The notes beneath the pieces were generated by a model that saw only the letters and a list, made by a program, of their open reading frames with translations, was not told the DNA's origin and ran no database searches. The translations under genes were made by a program, and so were the position numbers. A DNA stretch of 64,000 bases from Gelatoporia subvermispora B (Eukaryota; Basidiomycota; Agaricomycetes; Polyporales; Gelatoporiaceae), in contig KB445807.1 of the NCBI GenBank assembly GCA_000320605.2, positions 435,825 to 499,824 of the forward strand. The letters run 5' to 3'. Positions 1 to 9,932 of this stretch are shown here, one piece after another. Position 1 is the first letter of the stretch. Every line of letters begins with the position of its first letter.

Positions 1-297
1 TGCGGGAAAGTCGAAGACTTGGTGCGTCGGGATGCAGAGCTGCTGCTCGGTCTCCGACTCTGGGCTCATCCGACTCTTGAGCACACGAGCTGTGGGCAGT
101 GGCGATCCCGTGCTGTCGACCGAATGTGGCGGTGATGGTGGAAGGGTGTATAGTGGATAGTTGAGGGCAAAGGTATCGACGGTCGGCGAGTACAGGAGCT
201 GTGCGTCCCAAGGAGTCGAGTCGGACAGTGGGGACGAGAGCGGGGCGTCGCTGGAGATGATGTGCGACATGGCGAGGGGCTGAATGTGTCTTGACAT
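1..297 (-). CDS. N-terminal part of an unknown protein (runs off left edge)
   Basis: The reading frame opens with ATG at 297 and stays open for 99 codons to the window edge, so only the N-terminus is visible. It is rich in Ser, Pro and Thr (for example SSPLSDSTPWDAQLLYSP), with a later Glu-rich stretch (MSPESETEQQ). This is typical of the disordered N-terminus of a fungal regulatory protein, but no domain is visible and no function is assigned. A TATA box about 70 bp upstream supports this ATG. An in-frame ATG 9 codons later (MSHIISSD) is an alternative start. Confidence 0.55.
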   Translation of the reverse strand, partial: MSRHIQPLAMSHIISSDAPLSSPLSDSTPWDAQLLYSPTVDTFALNYPLYTLPPSPPHSVDSTGSPLPTARVLKSRMSPESETEQQLCIPTHQVFDFPA

Positions 298-367
298 CGT
301 TGTCGGCGGTGTGGAGGTGCTAAGACAACCTGGGGCGGAACGACCGGGATGGTGCAACGAGGGGCAA

Positions 368-375
368 AATTTATA
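368..375 (-). promoter_or_regulatory. TATA box of the left-edge gene
   Basis: On the minus strand this reads TATAAATT, 70-78 bp upstream of the ATG at 297, a normal distance for a TATA box plus a short 5' UTR. Confidence 0.5.
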
Positions 376-3300
376 CGAGAAAGGGTGCCTGCCGGACTTA
401 TATCGCTTGCTCCAGACGTCCAAATCAAGCTGATGTTCCCCCGCATCCCTCATCAAAATATCACATCCCAAATTGCTCTGAAAATATCTCTCACATGCAC
501 AGCCGAACCCACCAACCACGAGAGTCTTGAGCCGGTTCGATGGAATCGCGATGTGACCGTGGCCACAGCGCGATGAGATATTCGCACTTGCGAGACTCGC
601 ATTTCCCCAATTGCATCCTAAAGGTTCCATCCCCTCCCAGACCTTCCAGGGGGCCATATGTCCAAGTCAAACGACCCGCCGAATCGCCCCAGGTCCAATC
701 GGCCGCATTGTTTTTTATGGCCTCGCCGTACTCCCTCCGAGCGTCCCTGCAGAACGCCGCAGACCCAAACAGAAGTTTGCAGAGCGCTCATCACTTCCAA
801 CTGCCTGATTGTTGATTCCAGTCTGATTTCCGCCATACACCGTCCAAGTCTGCGACGAATCCCAGGCCGAACGAGCGAGCAAGCGGTGTGCACGCCCGCC
901 ATCCACCACTGCGCGCCGTCGAGACTGTCAGTGGACGAATTGTTCGATCAATCTCGCCTCGCCGCGGCAAGCTACCTCGGGGCGGAACGGCTCTTTCCAC
1001 CCTGGGTGACTTTCTGGCGAATCCTTTCGGATCTCCGAATCAGTCGTCACACCGGACGAAAGCACGTATCTTTGAGTCTTGCCGGTTGATCAGATGTTTC
1101 GACTAAACTGAAGCGGAGTCCGGCGGAGTATTCACAGAAGATTATCGATCTGGTAATCATCAGCTTATGTCTGTGCGTATATGTTTTGTCTCATGATACT
1201 ACTACGTGACTCGGCATCGCGAACTGTGGATGTCTTTGGATCCATTCTTCGAATCTCTTCCCAGTACATCGTACTGAGGTCATCAACAGACTTGGCATGT
1301 GCATGTGTAACGTCGCGGACTGGAGATAACTGCACCACAAGGATAGCGTGAGAATATCACGTGTTCAATGTTCAGTGCTAAAAGTGCAAGCGATTCAGTA
1401 CTTGTGAGCAACCGACTTCTTCCTCAGTTGTCCTGAACATCCTCGGTGCTTACTGCGCCAACTGGCATGGCTCTGAAGCTCACGATTGACCTCAGTGTGC
1501 CAACGCTTGAGGGGACCACAACCATGCATAATCTAGCAGGCGCTGAATTTGACGCTCGTCTCAGCAGAATCCATACTCCGCTTATTTGCGACTGCGCACT
1601 TTGGGAGCTTTTGGTACAGTTTTCGGTCCAAATGGCGTCTCTATCGGCAACCGCGCGCACTTTGCCTCTCGGGTTCCGATCTAGGGGACAAACCACTGTG
1701 GAGCGTGCCTAGGCTCTTTCTACTCGCTGCTTTCGTCCTTGGAAAAACGATTGTGCAGACATCAACTATGACCCCCTGACATGTACACATCCTCGAGAAG
1801 ATAGTCGTTGCAACTTTTGCGAAACTATGTCCAAGTTGGTTGCAGTCAGAACAAGCTCCTGCAATCCCTCGGCGGAGCGGCAGCGATCTCGTCGAATCTA
1901 CTTTCTACCCCGGAATCAGAGTCAGATCCAAGAAGCTCATCCCCGCAATTCGTGCTGCAGCCCGAGGACCGTCCGAGGCCCGACAATGCGTCGCAAATCT
2001 CTCGAAAACGTCCTTGACACAACCACCACTTTTGGGTTTTTCTCCTCCACGCGAAGCTGCACGCCACGCGCGCGGACGGTCACGGAGCCAGGCCTGCTCG
2101 TCCATCATCCCCGCACGTCCCTTGGCCCGCTTCCCTCAGCTTCCTCTTCGATCCAAGTTGCAAAATGATCGCATTCGCGAGCTTCTCCGGGTGGTGCTCC
2201 CCGCGATAGCGATGCCATCCGGCCCAGCGCGTGTTATTCTTGTCGTGCTGAGCCTATGGGCAATCCTCGGAACATCGACCCACGCCCGTCTGCTTGCCTC
2301 CTCGTCTGTCACGGGGACCGCGTCGTGCATCCCGAGGCCGCGCGCGGGCTCGTGCGCTCGAGCATTTGACTGCTCGTCCGGCGCAATTGGTCGTGCCCTG
2401 AGAGCCCACGACACGAATGTGGCAAGAACGTCGTCTCTCTTCCTGACGTCACTCCACCCGCTCGTGCTAAAATGAGCGACGAAAAAAGCTGCGCCGAGGT
2501 TGCAAGCATGCTCGTCCCGCCGGCGGGTCAGTTGGTATGCCTGGAGGTACTTGGCATTTGTCGTCTACCGCGGCGCGCTAACCGTCCGTCACCCGCTCAA
2601 TCTCCATGCCAGGGGTATCCCCCAGCTGTCGTCATAGTAGGATGTCGGTCCCGGCAGCCGTTCAAGAGTGCATGCGACTGCAAGTGGAGCTGTGAGTATT
2701 GTACGTACAACCACGAAAATATCCTGCTACCTTGACTGGTAGTGGCCAGCTGCCCTGGACGAATTTGGCGGAATTCCATATAACATTGGAGTGGAAGCTA
2801 CTGGTAGCGGAACAGTTGGATGATTCATTCACTCATGGTGTAGCTATGAGCGGCCCTTGAGTCTATATGACGCATTGCCTTGAAATTGTAGTATGTTGGA
2901 GCCCGCTTTCGCTCCGGTATTGCAATCGCATGAGTATGATGCAGGTGGGGACTCAGGCGTATCATTCGTGTATTCTTGGACTGTACAAGGAGCTGCTGCG
3001 CGACTTGCTATTATGCATACCCGATGTATACGCGCCGCCGATCCCATTCATTGGGAGTCTGGGCGAGAAGAAATCACAATCACTGGATGTTATCCGGCTG
3101 TGCGCACTGTGAAATACCCAACCATGTCATGCGGGGTTACTCGAAGTCTTCACGCAACGCTTGACGGCTTCCGAGGCTCAACCTGTGACGGGCCTGCACT
3201 CGCCGCCGCTGCTTCTGGCTTGCGCCGCTCCGAGATTTTAGACCATCTGTCATTCACGCGTCTCGGGACGGGTGGGGAACAAGAGCGGACTGCAGCAACA

Positions 3301-3752
3301 TGATGTCTCCTGACGAACAGGGCAGGCCTGATTCTAACTTTGGCTATGGAGGCTATAGCGACCGCGCGCACGGGCGTACGGCGCATCGTAAGGCCCAGGA
3401 CAAATCACGCTCAGCTGGACATGTGCGACACGCGCAGGCCGGTACCTTGAAGAATACGGATGGGGAAGGTATCCGATGAGAACCTAGAAGGTTAACTACG
3501 TCCCATAAGACTGCTTATGCACGCCGGAGCGCCAGGGTCAGGTAAACCATCTGACGAGCGCGTGATGCCACTATACGTGCGCGCTCCGGTGTCGTAGACG
3601 CGTTTCCGCGCGTTGTAGGTCAAGAGTGGAGTTATTGAGCGAACAAGGGGCTGCAGCGAGCGTCCGCATGCAGCCCCGGCGGAACAGGCTACAAGCTCGT
3701 GTCCTGAATGAGATCCTCGTGCGGTGCCGCGCAGGCAATACTACGCATCCTT
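376..3752. other. 3.4-kb region without a supported gene
   Basis: No frame shows a recognisable domain or a convincing exon chain. Open frames on both strands (for example 658-1089 and 1840-2475 on plus) look like chance openings in GC-rich sequence. The only one with a protein-like signal is the plus-strand frame 2212-2475 (87 codons). It begins MPSGPARVILVVLSLWAILG, resembling a signal peptide, followed by five cysteines. It could be a small secreted protein but has no other support. The stretch 2476-3752 shows nothing. Confidence 0.4.
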
Positions 3753-4805
3753 CTACCTCCTAAACCTGCTCCACAGCTTCTTGAGCATCCCTTCCTCTTT
3801 CACTGGCTCCTCGATGGGCGGCAGAGGCCGCACAAACCTACGCATCTGCTCCGCGTTGGGTACCTCTGGGATGACCCAGCGCTGAACGCCGTGCAGGAGG
3901 CCTTGCTCGATCCACCGCAGGACAGTCGCGTCGCGGCGCCACATGCCTGTCGTCCATACTGCGAGCGGGCCCGCAGGCTTCGTGACCTCGGAGACTTTTT
4001 CGTCGGAAGAAGAAAGATCGCCTATTGGGGATTTCTCGGATGGCGGACTTGAGGGGAAGGGAGGCGGACGGGCGAAGGACCAAGTGCGTACCCGCCTCAT
4101 GCGATTCGCGAGGACGACGTCGGTGAGGAGTCGGTCACCGACGATGATCAATTCCTCGTCGCGTACGGGGACAGGGAGTGAGGCAAAATAGGCACGGATG
4201 GAGGCAATGCAAGAGTATGAGGGCTTGAGAGAGGGATGGCGGAGCACAGGCGCTGATAGATGATAGGAAACTGCCTCGGCCTGAGAGACCGTCGTTGTTT
4301 AGAGATGAGCAGAAAAGGACACTGAATAGTGCACATACCCCGATACCCCCTGCGTCTTGGTGCGATCCCGCGGTATTGCTGACGATCAGTACGTTGCCTT
4401 CGCCGAACGTTTCACGACATATTCGCCATGCTTCCTGATACATAATCAAAGTCAATAATAGCGTGAAAATGAGGAAGGCCCTGGCGCACTTGTAGCTCTG
4501 GGACTAGCCGGTCATCATGAGGCACTGTCTGGAGGGCATGGGATTAATCCTGTTCCTCAAGTACAGCTTGCTTGAACTGACCAAACAATTGTCCTTGTCA
4601 AACACCGCTCCGCGATACCCGGCCTTTCGTAGCTCTGGGAAGTCAAGTTGGCGGATATCTTTCTGCATTGAATTCGGAATCAGCGAGTGTCTTGCGGATA
4701 ACTAGTCTGCGGGGTATGACCTTTGACGATTATCGAAGGTATGATCAACCTAGGGTTGACTATGAGATGTAATGGTACGAGTACGCCAGCTATATTGAAA
4801 GGCAT
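3753..4805 (-). CDS. GEP4: Mitochondrial phosphatidylglycerophosphatase, GEP4 type (HAD family)
   Basis: Predicted to dephosphorylate phosphatidylglycerophosphate at the matrix face of the inner mitochondrial membrane, a step in cardiolipin synthesis. Five exons join in frame: 4721-4805, 4582-4658, 4490-4528, 4339-4434 and 3753-4280, giving 274 residues. The N-terminus MPFNIAGVLVPLHLIVNPRL matches the GEP4 family as remembered. HAD motifs are complete: motif I FDKDNC (D49, D51), motif II VSN (S86), a Lys in HPSLKPS (K118) and motif IV GDRLLTD (D148, D153). The C-terminus is basic. The intron 1 acceptor is AAAG. A shift to GTC/GCAG splice sites would remove one residue and also stays in frame. 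The gene looks functional. Confidence 0.9.
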
Positions 4806-5952
4806 CTTGAGCTGTAAGAACTGCGAAGTGTCAAGTTCTCAAGCCTCAAGTAAATGAGAACAACTTCGGGGATGTGACAGGCCTCTGCGTTATCACGAGC
4901 CGTAACAATGTTACCGTGATGTTACGCATGGGTCTCCCGACTCGAAAAGGAAGGTCTCCGTCTTGAGCTGGCATCTTGACTTGCTGTCTTCGACTTTCCT
5001 CAACCTGCGCCTCAGTACATCAATATCTTGGAAAGAATGCGTCGCAAATTTCACCTCATAATACTTGAACCTTTTCCCTCGAATGGATGTAGAACGGCTA
5101 GGATCGTCTTCACCCACACCATGACCTGAACGCAGCCTTACCGTTCACCGGCGACCAATTTCGCCAGTGGTTTCCCAACTGGCTCTTCGTCGAATCATCC
5201 TGGTTTATCCCTGATTGGATATGGTCTGCTCTCAAGAATACTCGGCGGCTGCTCCAGCTGGCGAACTGGCAGTCATGGCACAAGGCACTTGGTCTACAGC
5301 CACTGTTCTGTATGTGAGGCTGTATGCGAGGCGTGCACGTCGTGACACCACATCTGTCTCTTCTCAGAATATCGAGGGCAGTTAGAGCACCATTCTTAGA
5401 TTCACTAACCGTTGGTATCGATCGACCTCTCCATGTGACAACAGGGATTCTGAGGAGCACGGTCAAGGACACTCTCGGAATATGTCAATGTATGCGCAGG
5501 TAAATACAGGATACAGGTACGCGAACAATTGTGGGACAGGCCGGAAATGTGTAGGTGATCGGGAGGGACTGGCGAGTTAGGGGAGAGGCAAAGGGGGGAT
5601 TTCTTCCGGCAGCACGGTCATTTCTGTGGCGATGGTCTGTTGCAAGACGAGAGCAAGACGGGCCCGCTTGTATGATTGACGCAGATGTCGCTATGCGATG
5701 TTTCTCTGGCGTTAGCCAACGCGACGCGAAGTCTTGATTAGCATGTGACGGACGTCGCCCTCAGTAGTTTGTCGCAACAATAGGTGAGCTTGCCGGCGCA
5801 TTCCCCGAGGGATTTTGAAGTGTTGTTGACAGCTATGGAGGATATGTGGAACGGGTGATGGCGGCGCCCAGCTTCAGATGTGGAAGAAGTGTACCTCGAC
5901 TGGATGTCGAACGCCGAGGTATGGTTCACCCTCCCGCACATCACCACTACCT
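4806..5952. other. Intergenic; Trp-rich open frame of unknown meaning
   Basis: No clear gene. A plus-strand frame from 5102 to the stop at 5315-5317 encodes an unusually Trp-rich peptide (PFTGDQFRQWFPNWLFVESS, then WFIPDWIWSA). It has no in-frame ATG. Its end overlaps a good donor (GTATGTGAG) followed about 60 bp later by CTTCTCAG, but splicing there creates an immediate stop. It may be an exon of a decayed gene. An opposite-strand frame at 4911-5117 is equally unsupported. Confidence 0.3.
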
Positions 5953-6729
5953 CTAATGAGCCGCGAGAGGGGCGTAGTACGCTGCGTGGTAGTCATCGCC
6001 ACGACCTCGTGCGTTGCGTTGGGAAGCGAATCGCCCACGATGAATGGGAACCCCTGCTTGTGGCTCCGGTGGCGTCATCAGCATCTGCAGCAAGGTCCTA
6101 GCCCGCTCTGCCTCTATGTGCGCGTTGCTTGGCTCGGGTACGGCCGTTTCGACAGACCGTGGCTTGAAGTCGCACGGGACACCTTCTTCTAAAGACCGCA
6201 AGAGATCCATCGCCGTGATACCGTCCCCCCACCGCAGTCCTCTCCTTTCGACTGGCTTCTGACGCGCCACATGTGCCTCGTCGCCGACATGGACGCGTCG
6301 AGGTTGCGCGATCGGTTGGATGGGGATTGGAGGGAGGGGCCGTGACTGGTGAGTAGGGCCCGTGGCCCGTGGCTCGGGACGGTCGTATGAGATGGCACGC
6401 GCGATGTACGCGGCCAGCACTGGGTCGGATGTTCTGTCGCAGATCATTCTCCACCACAGCCTATCCGCGGCTACCTTCGCACGCAGTAGCTGCGTGTTCG
6501 GATCGGGGATGAGGTCGAACTCCTGCATCAGTAGGAGCCTGTGGCGTATGTGCCGGTCGTTGATACGGACTCGGGGAGCCTCGACCGGGGCTTCCCAGCT
6601 GCCTTCGATAATGTTGGCGAACGACGCCCGTGGTAGCGACGCCCGAGGCGTCGACAACGGGGGGAGGTGGACGGGGAACCTGGAGCCTGTGGCGCTCTCA
6701 ATGGGTTGGAATGTGGGGGTGGTGTTCAT
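5953..6729 (-). CDS. Proline-rich protein of unknown function, paralogue of the gene at 7918-8571
   Basis: An uninterrupted frame of 258 residues from the ATG at 6729. The frame extends 32 codons further upstream, but MNTTPTFQPIESATG is the more natural start. It has no recognised domain. Near residues 35-45 it carries FANIIEGSWEAP, and farther along RPLPPIPIQP. Equivalents in the second protein are FSNIIHGTWQVP and RPLPPTPIP, so the two are distant paralogues. The order of the two motifs differs between the proteins. There is no signal peptide or membrane segment. A minus-strand TATAA lies about 140 bp upstream of the ATG. Function unknown. Confidence 0.6.
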   Translation of the reverse strand: MNTTPTFQPIESATGSRFPVHLPPLSTPRASLPRASFANIIEGSWEAPVEAPRVRINDRHIRHRLLLMQEFDLIPDPNTQLLRAKVAADRLWWRMICDRTSDPVLAAYIARAISYDRPEPRATGPTHQSRPLPPIPIQPIAQPRRVHVGDEAHVARQKPVERRGLRWGDGITAMDLLRSLEEGVPCDFKPRSVETAVPEPSNAHIEAERARTLLQMLMTPPEPQAGVPIHRGRFASQRNARGRGDDYHAAYYAPLAAH

Positions 6730-7357
6730 GATGAGGCAGAGCAACGAGGTGTTTGTTCGTAGGTGAGTACAAGTGGTCTCAGGTGCGTCTGTCAACGAGA
6801 AGTGGCAGCGATGGCGGGGTAGCAAATGGTGGTTGCTGAAGAGGGGTTGAGGAGGAGCCGGCGCTCTGTTATAAGGTGCGTCGCGTCGCGTCTGTGGCTG
6901 CAGCGAGCTGCAGCGGTGGCCGCGGTGACGCTTGAATTCTACTGGACGAGCGTGGCTATCAGGCGGGCCTCCTGACTGCTTTTGCCTACCAAAATAGGGC
7001 AGCTAGTTGTTCACCATCATGTGCTATCTCTGTCATCATTCAGGAAGAATTCGCGCACCGCGCGCATGCGCAAGCAAACGGAGGCTCTCGCCTACCCGGT
7101 CTCCGACATGCTCCCACAAGTATCGCGCCCCGCCAGCAACACGTCTGCTCCTTTAGCACCGTGAGCTGACTCATTCGGCCGTTCATATTATCCCGATGCA
7201 TACTATTAGTTCGATGCTCCGTTAACGCACCCCTCGTAGACGTCGTATTTTCCGATATTCTGGGCCTACTTAGGAGCGCTTATCTTCTCAAGACCCTGCA
7301 TCATCATTCCGAGGTTCATCACGGGATCGCGGCTCTGCCGCCCCCCCTGATCTGCGG

Positions 7358-7365
7358 TATATATA
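7358..7365 (+). promoter_or_regulatory. TATA box before small ORF
   Basis: TATATATA lies 49 bp upstream of the ATG at 7414, a spacing that suits a core promoter for the 92-residue frame. Confidence 0.4.
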
Positions 7366-7413
7366 GTCGGACTTCCAAATACCCAAAGATCTTGCTCTGC
7401 GCATCCACCACCC

Positions 7414-7692
7414 ATGGTACGCTTGGTTCGTGGCGGGCAACCTTACCTCACGCATAAGAACGACAACGTTCCGCGGATGCGCCAAGAGATGTCAAGCATT
7501 CAGAGACAGCTGCCTTCGCCGCACACCCTCGATCTCGCATCGATTCGCTGGATATTCACCGGCTCTCGCCTAGTGACCTTTGCGCATGCAGCTCGTGCTG
7601 TCATCAAACCCATCCACAGCGATGTGCCCATTGCGAACGTTGGTAGAGGCCGTCAGGAAGATCTGATCTTGATCGGCTTCCGCGATTCCTAA
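7414..7692 (+). CDS. Small hypothetical protein (92 aa)
   Basis: An intronless frame that starts in the context CACCCATGG and ends at TAA before an AT-rich stretch. The product begins MVRLVRGGQPYLTHKNDN, is basic and has no visible domain, signal peptide or cysteine pattern. It lies between two divergent-in-sequence paralogues on the other strand. The main support is the well-placed TATATATA box. It is not recognised. It could also be a chance ORF over a regulatory region. Confidence 0.35.
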   Translation: MVRLVRGGQPYLTHKNDNVPRMRQEMSSIQRQLPSPHTLDLASIRWIFTGSRLVTFAHAARAVIKPIHSDVPIANVGRGRQEDLILIGFRDS

Positions 7693-7917
7693 AAAGGCAG
7701 TGTTGACTAGAAGACGTTATCTCGCGCCGGACCATTTCTCAGTATTTCTCTCGTATGTATAGTATCAATATTAGAAATAGGTTACAACACTAACGTATAC
7801 AACAATACATGCAGACCATCCCGTCCTACATCATCAGCGCAGGCAACACAAGGGATGACAACTTAGTAAGTTTCCTCCTCAACGTTTCCTCTACGCTTCA
7901 CAATGCGCACGCAAGCC

Positions 7918-8571
7918 TCAGTTGTCAGGGCGGGCTACGTCTACCAGCCATCGAACACGCTTGGTTTGCTTGTAGTTGTCGAAGGAGGTGCACCGGGTGT
8001 GTTTAGAGATCGGCGGCAGACTGGGAAGCGGCTTCTCGCGCGGATGGGGGATGATGACCCACGTCGAGTCTAGAGCGGGTGTGGTGGTAATGTTTGAGCA
8101 GGTATGTGATCGCAGGTGGTTTCCCTTGATGTGGTGCCTGCGTACCAGGTTTGCACCAGCGCGTGTCTCCTGTGATATGTCCTGCGGCTCGGGAATGGCG
8201 GCGTCCTCTCCGGTGAGCACGGTCGGGTAAAAGAACTGCGTGGCTGGTTCATGTCCTCGACGTTCGATTGGGACCCGGGGGTGCGGGTTGGGCATTGCAC
8301 TGGGGGAAGGGGGGGTGTTGGGCCGGGCGTATTGCCTGTGCGCATCACAAACGACGGTCCTGTACCAGCTGCGCACGTAGTTTAGCTCGACCATCTCGGA
8401 GTTGACCTGCTTGGGTGCGGGCTCAGCGGGAACCTGCCATGTCCCGTGGATGATGTTGGAGAAATCCGATCGCCTTGTGCCAACGGGCTTCGGCACCATG
8501 ACGGGGATTGGTGTGGGCGGGAGAGGTCGGCGATTGTCCTGGAGGCCGGCATTGACGGTCTGTGACATCAT
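7918..8571 (-). CDS. Proline-rich protein of unknown function, second paralogue
   Basis: An uninterrupted frame of 217 residues (ATG at 8571, or one codon later). The N-terminus holds RRPLPPTPIPVMVPKP and then FSNIIHGTWQVPAEP, both shared in looser form with the protein at 5953-6729. The following segment (VELNYVRSWYRTVVCDAH) aligns loosely with LLRAKVAADRLWWRMICDRT in the paralogue (W-x-R-x-(V/I)-(V/I/C)-C-D). The rest diverges. The shared core suggests one old family. A TATA box lies about 117 bp upstream. No known domain is recognised. Confidence 0.6.
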   Translation of the reverse strand: MMSQTVNAGLQDNRRPLPPTPIPVMVPKPVGTRRSDFSNIIHGTWQVPAEPAPKQVNSEMVELNYVRSWYRTVVCDAHRQYARPNTPPSPSAMPNPHPRVPIERRGHEPATQFFYPTVLTGEDAAIPEPQDISQETRAGANLVRRHHIKGNHLRSHTCSNITTTPALDSTWVIIPHPREKPLPSLPPISKHTRCTSFDNYKQTKRVRWLVDVARPDN

Positions 8572-8687
8572 GGGTGCTCGGATGTATGAGGGTGATGGAG
8601 ATGGAGAGGAGGAAGGTAGTGTGAGAGCTGTCAGCCTGAATTGACGATTTGAGTGCGATGGTCAAGACAGGCTAAAGGTCCGCACGC

Positions 8688-8693
8688 TTTATA
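8688..8693 (-). promoter_or_regulatory. TATA box of the 217-aa paralogue
   Basis: Reads TATAAA on the minus strand, about 117 bp before the ATG at 8571. Confidence 0.4.
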
Positions 8694-9572
8694 CTGCTCA
8701 GGAGTGTGTAGCCTCAGGACTGTAGTGGTTTGACCACACTCGCCTGGCCACACGTGCCGAATGCGCGCTCTCAGCGACATCTTGTCGGATAAATGTTTCA
8801 ACGGGATGAAAGCTCTCGTCTCGCTGCCGGCCTCATTCCCAAGTCAAAAGAGTGTTCAGAACCGACGGCGACGATGACCAAGGCGACGACGGTATCAATG
8901 TCAGTTGGTAGCGTCGTAGAAACGGAATGCCTTGTCCTCGTATGCGACCTCGCTTCTTCGCTGGAGAGCGGACGCGAGAGTACGATCGAGTGGCACGGCA
9001 GAGAGGCCGGACATCAAAGTTCCTGCACAACTGCCCAGACCCGCGCTCGACCGCCGGCCACCAAGCTGGCCGCGACAATGCTAAGCGAAACAAAGTAGGT
9101 CACTGCTCGATGTCGTGCTGGGCGGTGCCGGCTCACCGCTGCACTTTGTAGGCTGCTTACGGACGCTATCAATCACCAGGGTGAGTGAAACGGCCAATGT
9201 TATCGTTATCCGGGCTTTGAGGCAGAGAGACTGCTGCGAGGAGTTATACGACACAAGTTCATGTTCCACTAGACCTAGTCCAGAAGTCCAGTGATTATAC
9301 TATTACAATACTTTGGAATTCGTATGGAACGGACAGAGCAACAGCATATACATAGCGTGGAGCCAATCAACAGCTGCAGGTGGATGGGAGGATCAAGATA
9401 GCATATAAGACTTTGACAGCATGTTGGTATGACAACTTCTTTCGTCTTGTCTTGTCTTGTCTTTCAAATAACGTACACATCCTCTTTCTCAAGACTGTAT
9501 TCCTTGTCCAAGCGATGGAAATATTCAATGCGTTCCTTGCGCGCGCGAGCACGAGCCTAACGCGAGGACGGG
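8694..9572. other. Intergenic region
   Basis: No supported gene. Short open frames on both strands have no domain or splice support. A short CTTGT tandem run sits near 9450-9475, close to the 3' end of the minus-strand gene that stops at 9573. Confidence 0.4.
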
Positions 9573-9894
9573 TTAGGACGTTAGAGTGCTGGAGCCGGGG
9601 GTGGGAAGACGCACGGAGTCGTCTGAGTCAATGTACACCTCAACTACCTTTGCCTTCCCTTTGACCTTGTCCTCACCGGCAGCAGAATGGGCAGCAGCCC
9701 GATCGGCAGAGCTGGTGGCTCTTCCCTTCCCTCTTCCACGTCCCCGACCTCTGCTCGCACCACGTCCTCGGGCGGAGCTTCGGCTTTTCGGGGCCTGTGC
9801 GGCATAGCTTTCCGTGCTCTCCCCCTCGCTTTCGCTCTCACTCTGGCTTCCCTCGACAGCGACAGCTTGCACCTTACCACGGCCCCGGCCCTGG

Positions 9895-9932
<38 letters not shown>

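Noticed and set aside
658..1089. Open frame of 143 codons on plus, with overlapping frames on both strands
   Set aside because: No domain, no initiation context, and equally long frames overlap in other phases. It looks like chance in GC-rich DNA.
1840..2475. 211-codon plus frame as a full-length gene
   Set aside because: Low-complexity, Arg/Ser/Pro-rich and without domain. Only the last 87 codons show a signal-peptide-like start, kept as a remark.
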